A stretch of DNA of 13,253 nt from Cardiobacterium sp963553325. Lineage in GTDB: Bacteria > Pseudomonadota > Gammaproteobacteria > Cardiobacteriales > Cardiobacteriaceae. Positions 5,983 to 12,443 of the stretch are shown in pieces (positions within the stretch are counted from its first letter, which is position 1; the number at the start of each line of letters is the position of its first letter). The notes under the pieces are model-generated. The model made no database searches, was not told the origin of the DNA, and saw nothing but the letters and a program-made list of their open reading frames with translations. The position numbers and the translations under genes are program-made. The DNA is taken from assembly GCA_963553325.1 (NCBI GenBank), contig CAUVOF010000066.1, positions 1 through 13,253 of the forward strand. Direction: 5' to 3'.

Positions 5983-6501
5983 ATGAAACTCAATCCGACT
6001 ACCGAAAAATTCGTCCTGCACTGGGGCGAAATGGGCGCCCGCTGGGGCGTGAACCGCACCGTCGCGCAAATCCACGCGCTGCTCTACATCTTGGGGCGGC
6101 CGATGAACGCCGATGAAATCGTTGAAACCCTGGGCGTTGCCCGCTCAAATGTCAGCAACAGCATCAAAGAGTTGCAAAGCTGGCAACTGGTGCAGGTGGT
6201 GCACATCATGGGCGACCGCCGCGACCATTTCGCCACATCCGAAGACGTGTGGACGCTCTTCCGCATCATCGTCGCCGAACGGCAGCGCCGCGAAATCGAG
6301 CCGACAGTGCAATTCCTGCAAAGCCTGATGGAAAGCCCGGAATTCGCCCAAGAAAACGAAACGGCACGCGCGCGGATAAAAGAAACGCACGAATTTATCA
6401 GCACGCTCACCAGTTGGACGAACGAAATGCTACGCCTCTCGGTTGGCACGATGAAAAAAGTGCTGAAACTGGGCGCAGGCATTCAAAAATTGCTGCATTA
6501 G
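5983..6501 (+). CDS. GbsR/MarR-family transcriptional regulator
   Basis: A 172-residue winged-helix regulator of the GbsR-like group of the MarR superfamily. The N-terminal region (K-F-V-L-H-W-G-E-M-G-A-R-W-G) is typical of the group. The helix-turn-helix is at about residues 43-66, with A-D-E-I-V-E-T-L-G-V-A-R-S-N-V-S and I-K-E-L-Q, followed by the wing with G-D-R-R-D-H-F. The C-terminal half is helical and probably mediates dimerisation. ATG at 5983 has no Shine-Dalgarno sequence, consistent with a leaderless transcript from the promoter 8 bp upstream. The shared palindrome core at its own promoter and in front of the DoxX-like operon suggests autoregulation and control of that operon. The effector is unknown; choline-type ligands are known for B. 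subtilis GbsR but cannot be assumed here. Confidence 0.88.
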   Translation: MKLNPTTEKFVLHWGEMGARWGVNRTVAQIHALLYILGRPMNADEIVETLGVARSNVSNSIKELQSWQLVQVVHIMGDRRDHFATSEDVWTLFRIIVAERQRREIEPTVQFLQSLMESPEFAQENETARARIKETHEFISTLTSWTNEMLRLSVGTMKKVLKLGAGIQKLLH

Positions 6502-6553
6502 TCTGCTGGTGAGGGTGTGGAATGATAATAAAGCTATTTGGGGCATTTGTTGC

Positions 6554-6612
6554 GTGAACTGAAGGTGGATTAAACCGCCGATATGCCCCCTCCCCCTGTG
6601 GGGGAGGGCTGG
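6554..6612. repeat. GC-rich hairpin repeat (type B), copy 1
   Basis: The core is a perfect hairpin, CCCTCCCCC (6588-6596), a TGT loop and GGGGGAGGG (6600-6608). The sequence before it, including AAACCGCCGATATGC (6572-6586) and GTGAAC (starting near 6554), closely matches the stretch at 10475-10505, which also leads into a CTCCTCCCC...GGAGGG hairpin. This is a dispersed non-coding element. The 240-bp gap between the regulator and the DoxX-like gene contains this repeat, the operator at 6695-6718, and no apparent gene. Confidence 0.55.
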
Positions 6613-6694
6613 GGTGGGGGCAGGGATAAAATCGCGTAGCGACAGCGTTCAAAACGAATTACAAACAGCGCCTCGCGCGTTTTTTTAACCCGCA

Positions 6695-6718
6695 GAATTT
6701 CTGTTTATACAGAAATTC
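6695..6718 (+). promoter_or_regulatory. Perfect palindromic operator before the DoxX-DUF2269-SDR operon
   Basis: The arms GAATTTCTGT and ACAGAAATTC are perfectly complementary around a 4-bp centre. The motif contains the same TTTC(T/A)G-N6-CAGAAA core found on the promoter of the GbsR/MarR-type gene. A TATACA (6706-6711) lies inside it and may be the -10 box, with TTTAAC (6684-6689) as a weak -35, 16 bp upstream. The ribosome-binding site GGAG of the first gene follows at about 6733. Binding here would block transcription of the operon. Confidence 0.75.
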
Positions 6719-6741
6719 CTTAAATCACAAAAGGAGAAGAA

Positions 6742-7104
6742 ATGCCACGACCATACTATCTACCACTCTCACTCGCCATCCTTTGGCTCTGGAGCGGACT
6801 GCAACCCGTCCTCACCGCGCCGCAGGAATCGCTGCAACTGCTCGCGCAAATTGGCGTACCGCCCGCGCTGCAACCGCCGCTTTTTTACGCCGCATCCGCT
6901 TGGGACGTAGTCCTCGGCATCGCTTGCCTGACCCCGCTCGCCCGCCGCCGCGCCTTGTGGTGGTTGCAAGCGGTAACGGTCGCTGTTTACACGCTCATCG
7001 TCGCCTGGCGTCTGCCAGAGGCGTGGCTGCATCCGTTCGCACCGCTCGTGAAAAACCTGCCGATTTTGGCGCTCATCTGCTACCTCGCAAGGAGAAACCC
7101 ATGA
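6742..7104 (+). CDS. DoxX-like small integral membrane protein
   Basis: A 120-residue hydrophobic protein with about four predicted transmembrane segments: near 5-25, a central pair at about 47-65 and 70-88, and the C-terminal segment at about 98-116. It contains the W-x-W-S-G-L segment and the A-W-D-V-V-L-G motif typical of DoxX-like (PF13781-type) proteins. Family members are often encoded next to or fused with NAD(P)-binding SDR proteins, which fits the third gene here. GGAG lies about 6 bases before the ATG at 6742. The gene overlaps the DUF2269 gene by 4 bp. The biochemical role is unknown; a membrane redox or quinone-linked role is an inference from neighbours. Confidence 0.8.
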   Translation: MPRPYYLPLSLAILWLWSGLQPVLTAPQESLQLLAQIGVPPALQPPLFYAASAWDVVLGIACLTPLARRRALWWLQAVTVAVYTLIVAWRLPEAWLHPFAPLVKNLPILALICYLARRNP

Positions 7105-7571
7105 ATACCTATTTGCTCGTCAAGACCTTACACATCATTTCCGCCACAGTGCTGGTCGGCACTGGCTTCGGCACGGCGTTTTATATGTTTTGCGTGAACC
7201 GCAGCGGCTCGGTCGCAGCACAATCGGTAGTGGCGCGCTGGGTGGTGCGCGCCGACTGGTGGTTCACCACGCCGACGGTGATTTTTCAGGTCGCTTCCGG
7301 CACTTGGATGATATGGCAGGCGGGCTGGCCGTGGTCGGCGAAATGGATTTGGATGACGCTCGCCCTCTACGCCTTCGCCGGCGTCTGCTGGCTGCCGGTG
7401 GTGTGGCTGCAACTGCAAATGGCGAAAATCGCGCAAGAAACGCATGAATCCGGCGCGGAAAAAATGCCGCCGCGTTACTGGAAACTGGCGCGGCGCTGGG
7501 AATTGCTCGGCTACCCCGCCTTTTGTGCCACAGTCATCATATTTTTCCTGATGGTTTTCAAACCGATGTGA
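7101..7571 (+). CDS. DUF2269-family integral membrane protein
   Basis: A 156-residue protein with about four transmembrane segments (near 5-30, 48-75, 78-100 and 128-152). It opens with L-L-V-K-T-L-H-I-I-S-A-T-V-L-V-G-T-G, the usual DUF2269 start with its conserved His in the first helix. Further marks are R-A-D-W-W-F-T-T-P-T and the downstream W-I-W-M-T-L-A segment. The start codon overlaps the stop of the DoxX-like gene (ATGA), and GGAG lies upstream, so translation is coupled. It is the middle gene of the operon. The conserved histidines could be cofactor ligands, as in cytochrome-b-like membrane proteins, but this is speculation. Confidence 0.82.
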   Translation: MNTYLLVKTLHIISATVLVGTGFGTAFYMFCVNRSGSVAAQSVVARWVVRADWWFTTPTVIFQVASGTWMIWQAGWPWSAKWIWMTLALYAFAGVCWLPVVWLQLQMAKIAQETHESGAEKMPPRYWKLARRWELLGYPAFCATVIIFFLMVFKPM

Positions 7572-7578
7572 GGCAACG

Positions 7579-8412
7579 ATGAAGATTTTACTGTTAGGCG
7601 GCAGCGGCTTTATCGGTCGCCACCTCGCCGCCCGTATGCGCCAATGCGGGCATCACGTACAAACGCCCACGCATAAAGAACTCGACCTACGCGCCCTCGA
7701 TGAGCGCGCGGCGCGTGCCAGTCTGCACGGGCAGGAGGCGGTGGTGAACGCCGTTGGCATCATGAGCCGCGACACCGATGCACTCGAAACCGTGCACCAT
7801 CACGCCCCAGCAGCGCTTGCCACCTGGGCGCGCGAGGCAGGCGTTACCCGCTGGCTGCAAGTTTCCGCGCTTGGCGCTGATGCCTGGCATCCGGTCGCCT
7901 TTCTCGGCAGTAAAGGGCGCGGCGACGAGGCGGTGCGCGCGCAACTCGCCACCGATATTGTCCGACCGTCGCTGGTGTACGGCCGCGGCGGAAAAAGCTG
8001 CGAACTCTTTATCCGCCTCGCCCGTCTGCCGCTCTTCGCCCTGCCCGACGGTGGGCGGCAAATGCTGCAACCGGTACACGTCTGCGACATCGCCGCCGGT
8101 GTTGCCGCGCTGCTCGCTGCGCCGCCGCGCAACGCGACGATTAACATGAGCGGCGGCCGCGCGCTGTCGCTCGCCGATTACCTGAACACCCTGCGCGCGA
8201 CCTTGCACGGCAAGACGGCGGCGCGCGTACTGCCGCTGCCGTCGCCGCTGCTTGCGCCGTTTCTGCCGCTCACCAATTATTTGAGCGACGGCATGGTGAG
8301 CGCCGCCAATCTGCGCCTGTTGGCGGAAGGTTCCTGCGCGGACAACCACGCCTTTGCCGCCTTGCTCGGCCGCGCACCGCTCGCGCCGGAAGGGTTTGCG
8401 GCGGCGGATTAG
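7579..8412 (+). CDS. NAD(P)-binding epimerase/SDR-family protein (NDUFA9-like atypical SDR)
   Basis: A 277-residue atypical short-chain dehydrogenase/epimerase-type protein. The Rossmann nucleotide-binding motif G-G-S-G-F-I-G is at residues 7-13. Segments V-V-N-A-V-G-I-M near 55, L-Q-V-S-A-L-G-A near 95 and I-V-R-P-S-L-V-Y-G near 134 are typical of extended SDRs resembling the complex I subunit NDUFA9. The canonical catalytic Y-x-x-x-K is not obvious; S-K-G-R-G-D-E near 112 occupies the region, so the protein may bind a cofactor without classic SDR catalysis. It starts 7 bp after the DUF2269 stop with an AGG ribosome-binding site. It ends 2 bp from the convergent HxlR gene. The role is probably with the two membrane proteins; the substrate is unknown. 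Confidence 0.85.
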   Translation: MKILLLGGSGFIGRHLAARMRQCGHHVQTPTHKELDLRALDERAARASLHGQEAVVNAVGIMSRDTDALETVHHHAPAALATWAREAGVTRWLQVSALGADAWHPVAFLGSKGRGDEAVRAQLATDIVRPSLVYGRGGKSCELFIRLARLPLFALPDGGRQMLQPVHVCDIAAGVAALLAAPPRNATINMSGGRALSLADYLNTLRATLHGKTAARVLPLPSPLLAPFLPLTNYLSDGMVSAANLRLLAEGSCADNHAFAALLGRAPLAPEGFAAAD

Positions 8413-8414
8413 CC

Positions 8415-8780
8415 CTAAACCCGCTCGCCGCGCGTCGCCACCACGCTATTGCCCCACTGCATTAGCGCATCCAGTACCGGCACAAAGCTGCGGCCGAAAT
8501 CGGTCAGCGCGTACTCGCTGCGCAGTGGCGGTTTAGTGCCAAACACCGTGCGGCGAATCAATCCGTCCGCTTCCAATTGCTTGAGTTGCTGGCTCAAGGT
8601 CGCCTCGGTCGCGGCGAGTAAATGGCGGTGCAATTCGGTAAAGCGCAACGCGCCATCTTGCAAATGGTAGAGAATCACCGCCTTCCATTTGCCGCCCACC
8701 AAGTCTATCGCCAAGCTGACTGGGCAGGGATAAGTCTTGCCGTTCAGGCGGACAAAATCGCTCGCACATTCGTCTTTCAT
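8415..8780 (-). CDS. HxlR-family transcriptional regulator
   Basis: A 121-residue winged-helix regulator. The HxlR signature is clear: Y-P-C-P-V-S-L-A-I-D-L-V-G-G-K-W-K near residues 17-33, including the conserved Cys that can sense oxidants or electrophiles in some members, then L-R-F-T-E-L-H-R-H, L-S-Q-Q-L-K-Q-L-E-A-D-G-L-I-R-R and L-T-D-F-G-R-S. ATG at 8780 is chosen; an in-frame TTG at 8795 would lie within the palindrome at 8788-8799. It is divergent from the NmrA-type gene, the same arrangement as E. coli ytfH-ytfG, which suggests redox-sensitive control of that gene. Confidence 0.9.
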   Translation of the reverse strand: MKDECASDFVRLNGKTYPCPVSLAIDLVGGKWKAVILYHLQDGALRFTELHRHLLAATEATLSQQLKQLEADGLIRRTVFGTKPPLRSEYALTDFGRSFVPVLDALMQWGNSVVATRGERV

Positions 8781-8787
8781 ATTTAAC

Positions 8788-8799
8788 CTATTCAAATAG
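8788..8799. promoter_or_regulatory. Palindrome between the HxlR and NmrA-type genes, candidate operator
   Basis: CTATT and AATAG (8788-8792 and 8795-8799) form a perfect 5-bp inverted repeat around a 2-bp centre. It lies 8 bases from the HxlR start in an 84-bp divergent intergenic region. It is a candidate HxlR site acting on one or both genes. A second imperfect inverted repeat, GGCGGCAG / CTGCCCGCC (8823-8842), lies nearer the NmrA gene. Confidence 0.4.
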
Positions 8800-8864
8800 A
8801 TAGCTCTTGTTCCCCGCTGGCAGGCGGCAGATACTGCCCGCCCTTAATCCAAGCGGAGAATATT

Positions 8865-9806
8865 ATGAAACCCCTCATCGCCATCGCTGGCGCGACCAGC
8901 AAACAAGGGCGCAGCGTCGCCACCACCTTGCTGCAAAGCGGACAATACCGCGTGCGCGCGCTGACCCGCAACCCGGCGGCGCCACAGGCACAAGCGCTTG
9001 CCCGCCTCGGTGCGGAAGTAGTCGCCGCACCGCTTGCCGTCGGCAACGATGCCGCCTGGCGCAGCGCTTTCCGTGGCGCGGACAGCGCCTTTCTCATGAC
9101 CCCGCCGACGCCGCCGCGCGATTCGGACGAGTTCGCCCTGGGCTGTGCGCTGGCAGACGCCGCCGTCGCTGCTGGCGTGCCACAGCTGATTTTCAGCGCG
9201 CTGGAAAACGTTGCTGCCATCAGCGCCGGCAGCCTCTACGCGCCGCATTTCACTGACAAGGCGCGCATCGCCGACCATATCCGCGGCCTGCCGGTCGCGC
9301 ATAGCTTCATCATGCTGGCGTTTTTCTACACCAACCTGCTGGAGTATTACCTGCCGCGTTACGACGGCGACACCCTGCTGCTGCCGATTTACCTGCCGGA
9401 GGATTTCCGCGCGCCTTTTGTTGACCCGCTGACCGCCACCGGCCCGGCGGTCGCGGAAATACTCGCCCATCCCGACCGCTACCAAGGGCAAACCCTGCCC
9501 GTTGTTAGCGACATCCTCTCACCGCGCGACATCGTCGCTACTTTCTGCCGCGTGACCGGTATCCGCGCCGAATACCGCAGCGCCTACGAACGCGACGAGC
9601 TGCTGCGCCATTTCCCCGCCTTCGCCGAGGATGAATTATTGGTGCGCGAGCTGACCGGGATGACCCGTTACGCGGTGGAATATGGCTATTACCGCCCCGA
9701 ACGCGACCTCGGCTGGAGCCGCCGCATCGACCCCGCCGCGCTGACTTGGGAACAGTTCCTGCGGCAAAGCGGCTGGCGCGGTGAGGCGGTGCAATATGGT
9801 ACGTAA
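8865..9806 (+). CDS. NmrA-family NAD(P)-binding oxidoreductase (YtfG-like)
   Basis: A 313-residue protein of the NmrA-like atypical SDR family. The nucleotide-binding motif G-A-T-S-K-Q-G is at residues 9-15, matching the NmrA pattern G-A-T-G-x-Q-G. Typical later features include R-A-L-T-R-N-P near residues 31-37, A-F-L-M-T-P-P near 75 and the divergent C-terminal domain with V-S-D-I-L-S-P-R-D. E. coli YtfG, an NAD(P)H:quinone oxidoreductase of about 286 residues, is a plausible relative. A GGAG ribosome-binding site lies upstream of the ATG. The divergent HxlR regulator probably controls it. The true substrate is unknown. Confidence 0.85.
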   Translation: MKPLIAIAGATSKQGRSVATTLLQSGQYRVRALTRNPAAPQAQALARLGAEVVAAPLAVGNDAAWRSAFRGADSAFLMTPPTPPRDSDEFALGCALADAAVAAGVPQLIFSALENVAAISAGSLYAPHFTDKARIADHIRGLPVAHSFIMLAFFYTNLLEYYLPRYDGDTLLLPIYLPEDFRAPFVDPLTATGPAVAEILAHPDRYQGQTLPVVSDILSPRDIVATFCRVTGIRAEYRSAYERDELLRHFPAFAEDELLVRELTGMTRYAVEYGYYRPERDLGWSRRIDPAALTWEQFLRQSGWRGEAVQYGT

Positions 9807-9857
9807 GAGGTAGCGATACACCGAAAACCTCATACGGTGTTGCGCCACTACGCGGCA

Positions 9858-9881
9858 CAAAAAAGCCCCCGTTTGGGGGCT
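9858..9881 (-). terminator. Rho-independent terminator of purE
   Basis: A 7-bp stem (AGCCCCC / GGGGGCT, 4-nt loop) is followed on the minus strand by a run of six T. It lies 12 bases beyond the purE stop codon. It may also stop plus-strand transcription from the NmrA-type gene. A weaker hairpin, ACACCG / CGGTGT (9818-9840), lies nearer that gene. Confidence 0.85.
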
Positions 9882-9893
9882 GAATTTTGCGGC

Positions 9894-10397
9894 TTAGTAG
9901 TCGCAGGGGTATTCGTTTTTCAGCGCATCCGCCTTGGCAAGCACGCTTGCGCGCATCTCATCCTGGTAGGCGGCGAGGCGCTCGCGTAAGACGTCGTCGC
10001 TCGCGCCGAGGATACGCAGGGCGAGTAGCGCGGCGTTTTTTGCGCCATCAAGGGCGACGGTGGCGACTGGCACGCCCGCCGGCATTTGCAGGATGGAGAG
10101 GACACTGTCCCAGCCGTCGATGGAGTTGCTGGAATGTATCGGCACGCCGATGACCGGTAGCGGGGTAACGGCGGCAATCATTCCCGGCAGGTGTGCCGCG
10201 CCACCAGCGCCAGCGATGATGACGCGCAGGCCGCGTGCGGCGGCGCTTTTGCCGTAGTCAAGCAAGCGCTCTGGGGTGCGGTGCGCCGAGACGATGGTAA
10301 CTTCATGCGCCACGCCAAACTGGGCGCAGGTCTGTGCGGCGTCGCGCATGGTGCGCAGGTCGCTGTCGCTGCCCATAATAATGCCAATTTTCTGCAT
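9894..10397 (-). CDS. purE: N5-carboxyaminoimidazole ribonucleotide mutase, class I PurE
   Basis: A 167-residue PurE that isomerises N5-CAIR to CAIR in de novo purine synthesis in the cytoplasm. Key motifs are G-S-D-S-D at residues 9-13, S-A-H-R-T-P at 36-41 and G-A-G-G-A-A-H-L-P-G near 64-73. The length is normal for bacterial class I PurE, which works with PurK. No purK is adjacent, unlike the common purEK operon: downstream is the terminator and the convergent NmrA-type gene, and upstream is non-coding. The ribosome-binding site is weak. Confidence 0.96.
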   Translation of the reverse strand: MQKIGIIMGSDSDLRTMRDAAQTCAQFGVAHEVTIVSAHRTPERLLDYGKSAAARGLRVIIAGAGGAAHLPGMIAAVTPLPVIGVPIHSSNSIDGWDSVLSILQMPAGVPVATVALDGAKNAALLALRILGASDDVLRERLAAYQDEMRASVLAKADALKNEYPCDY

Positions 10398-10474
10398 CTT
10401 GTTGTTTCGTATAGATTTGTGAGGTGAATACTTATAACTTGTTCAAAATCGTGGAGAAGCGGCTTTCCGATGTG

Positions 10475-10533
10475 GTGAACGAAGCGTGGCAAGCCGTCGG
10501 TATGCTCCTCCCCTTATGGGAAATAGGAGGGAC
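10475..10533. repeat. GC-rich hairpin repeat (type B), copy 2
   Basis: GTGAAC at about 10477 and AAGCCGTCGGTATGC (10491-10505) match the flank of the copy at 6554-6612. They lead into a hairpin with arms CTCCT (10505-10509) and AGGAG (10525-10529) and an inner CCC-GGG stem. The hairpin is more degraded than in the other copy. It sits upstream of purE in the 277-bp non-coding gap between purE and dhaL. Confidence 0.5.
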
Positions 10534-10618
10534 AGCAACCAATTGAAAAACCTTAATTTTGCTTCGTAAGCTATATCGCCCACCCCACCCCAACTTTCTT
10601 GCTTCGCAAGCTGTTCCA

Positions 10619-10655
10619 GTCCCCCGCTGCGGGCTTCGCCCTGCAGGGGAGGGAG
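10619..10655. repeat. GC-rich hairpin repeat, copy 2 (type A)
   Basis: This nearly repeats the sequence at 1-37: CCCCCGCTGC, GGGCTTCGCCC and a G-rich right arm, with one change in the right arm (GCAGGGGA here, GCGGGGGA there). Just before it are two related short hairpins, GCTTCGTAAGC (10561-10571) and GCTTCGCAAGC (10601-10611), and a CCCACCCCA stretch. It lies downstream of dhaL, about 20 bases from its stop, and might serve as its transcription end. Confidence 0.6.
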
Positions 10656-10674
10656 AATTTGAACGGGTTCTCTA

Positions 10675-11301
10675 TTAAACGCTTTCCGCCAGGCAGCGCA
10701 ACAGCAAGGCGCTTGACGCCGCGCCGGGGTCTTTGTGGCCGGCGCTGCGTTCGCCGAGGTAGCTGGCGCGGCCTTTTTTTGCAACCAGCGGGATGGTTGC
10801 CTCCGCCTGCTGTTGTGCGCTTTCTGCCGCCGCTTGCAGCGCTGTTTTTAATTCCGCGCCACCCGCCGCTGCCTGTTTAAGCGCTTCCGCCACTGGCTGC
10901 CAGACGTCCACCATCGTTTTGTCGCCGACTGCCGCCTGGCCGCGCGCGATCAGGTCGGCGCTACCGTCGGCAATGGCTTGCGCCAGCGTCGGCAAGTCGG
11001 CTTCGTTTTTGCCGTTCAGTGCGGTTGCTGCCTTGATGAAAAAGGTGCCGTAGAGCGGGCCGCTGGCACCGCCGACGCTGGAAAGCAGCGTCATGCCGAC
11101 GGTCTTGCTCAAGCTGCCCAGGTCTTTGCCCGCTTCGGTGGCGAGTTTTTCTTTCACCTTGGCGAAGCCGCGCTGCATATTGAGGCCGTGGTCGCCGTCG
11201 CCAATGGCGGTATCAAGCGCGGTCAGCTCGTCCTGTGCGGCGGCAAGCGCCTCGGCGCAGCGATTCATCCAGTCGATATATTGGGCGCTCGTGAGGCTCA
11301 T
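10675..11301 (-). CDS. dhaL: Dihydroxyacetone kinase subunit DhaL
   Basis: A 208-residue nucleotide-binding subunit of dihydroxyacetone kinase. The Mg/ADP-binding aspartates are Asp30, Asp35 and Asp37 (D-T-A-I-G-D-G-D-H-G), the same numbers as in E. coli DhaL. S-S-V-G-G-A-S-G-P-L-Y-G near residues 78-89 and the C-terminal G-R-A-S-Y-L-G-E-R-S-A-G-H-K-D-P-G-A are also family signatures. ATG at 11301 overlaps the dhaK stop by 4 bp (ATGA). In the PTS-dependent system, DhaL-bound ADP is rephosphorylated by DhaM. No dhaM is present in this window; after dhaL come repeats and purE. Confidence 0.95.
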   Translation of the reverse strand: MSLTSAQYIDWMNRCAEALAAAQDELTALDTAIGDGDHGLNMQRGFAKVKEKLATEAGKDLGSLSKTVGMTLLSSVGGASGPLYGTFFIKAATALNGKNEADLPTLAQAIADGSADLIARGQAAVGDKTMVDVWQPVAEALKQAAAGGAELKTALQAAAESAQQQAEATIPLVAKKGRASYLGERSAGHKDPGAASSALLLRCLAESV

Positions 11302-12374
11302 GCGCGGCCTCCGTTCGTCCAGCCCGGCGTGCGCACCGGCGCGTCGAAGAGTTCGAGGGTGGCGTCGTCCGCCTTGAGCAGGGTGATGGACAGCCCCTGC
11401 ATATCGAGCGAGGTGCAGAAGTTGCCGACCAGACTGCGCGCGATGCTGATGCCGAAATCGGCGCAGCAGCGGGCGAGAGCATGATAGACGCCGTAGCATT
11501 CAGAGAGCGGCACGCTGCCCAAATTATTGACCAGCGCGATGACGCGGTCACCTTTGGCAAGCGGCTGTTTTGCCTGCTGCACTTCGTCCCAACTGGCGCT
11601 CGCCGCATTCCACAGGCGCAGAGTGCGCTGATAGGCGCCGTTTTCAATCAGGGTGGCGAACATCTGCGCCACGGTGTCATCCAGCCCTTTGAACGGGCGG
11701 CGTTCGATGCCCGGCTCGCCGTGGATGCCAACGCCAAATTCCATTTCGTTGTCGGCGAGGGTGAAGGACGGCTTGCCCGCCGCTGGCACGGTGCAGGCGC
11801 CGAGGGCGATGCCGATGCTGTGGCATTGGTCGTTGAGGCGACGCCCCAAGGCGGCAAGGCTGGCGAGATCATCGCCGCGTCGTGCCGCCGCGCCCAAGAG
11901 TTTTTCCAGCAGCACCGTGCCGGCAACGCCGCGCCGTCCGGCGGTGTAGAGGCTGTCTTTCACTGCCACGTCGTCGTCGGTGAGGACAAAGGCGACTTCC
12001 GTGCCCATGTCGTGCAGCAGTTCGGCGGCGGTTTCAAAATTCAGCACGTCGCCGGTGTAGTTTTTCACGAGCATTAACACGCCCTTGCCGCCATCGACCG
12101 CCTGCGCGCAGGCGACCACCTGGTCTGGCGTCGGCGAGGTAAAAATCTCGCCCGGCACGGCGCCGTCGAGCATGCCATCGCCGACAAAACCGCTGTGCAT
12201 CGGCTCATGCCCGCTGCCACCGCCGGAAATCAGCGCGACTTTGCCCGCTAGCGGCGCATCGCTGCGGCTAATAAAGACCGGGTCGCGGTGCAAGCGCAGC
12301 TCTGGATGCGCGGCGACGAAACCTTGCAACTGTTCGTCAAGGACGGTTTCTACCTGATTGATGAGCTTTTTCAC
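11298..12374 (-). CDS. dhaK: Dihydroxyacetone kinase subunit DhaK
   Basis: A 358-residue substrate-binding subunit that holds dihydroxyacetone covalently through a histidine during phosphorylation to dihydroxyacetone phosphate. G-G-G-S-G-H-E-P-M-H-S-G-F-V-G is at about residues 51-65, and the hemiaminal-forming His218 sits in V-G-I-H-G-E-P-G, the same position as in E. coli DhaK. The length is normal (E. coli 356). The start codon is GTG (12372-12374), with GGGAG about 8 bases upstream. It overlaps dhaL by 4 bp. No glycerol dehydrogenase or DhaR regulator is seen nearby. Confidence 0.95.
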   Translation of the reverse strand: MKKLINQVETVLDEQLQGFVAAHPELRLHRDPVFISRSDAPLAGKVALISGGGSGHEPMHSGFVGDGMLDGAVPGEIFTSPTPDQVVACAQAVDGGKGVLMLVKNYTGDVLNFETAAELLHDMGTEVAFVLTDDDVAVKDSLYTAGRRGVAGTVLLEKLLGAAARRGDDLASLAALGRRLNDQCHSIGIALGACTVPAAGKPSFTLADNEMEFGVGIHGEPGIERRPFKGLDDTVAQMFATLIENGAYQRTLRLWNAASASWDEVQQAKQPLAKGDRVIALVNNLGSVPLSECYGVYHALARCCADFGISIARSLVGNFCTSLDMQGLSITLLKADDATLELFDAPVRTPGWTNGGRA

Positions 12375-12443
12375 AATATTCTCCCGTTAATAAAAGGAAA
12401 TCCACAGAAACGAACATATTATGCGGCGGCAGGCGGTAAATAG

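Noticed and set aside
5355..6059. A minus-strand open frame of 234 codons over the DUF4198 gene and the start of the GbsR/MarR-type gene
   Set aside because: It crosses a strong terminator and promoter, and is antisense to recognised genes.
8823..8842. Transcription attenuator before the NmrA-type gene
   Set aside because: The inverted repeat is imperfect, has no T-run, and no leader peptide or alternative structure is visible.
10398..10674. A CRISPR array or structured RNA in the repeat-rich gap between purE and dhaL
   Set aside because: The repeats are few, differ from each other, and are not evenly spaced; they match dispersed hairpin repeats elsewhere in the window.
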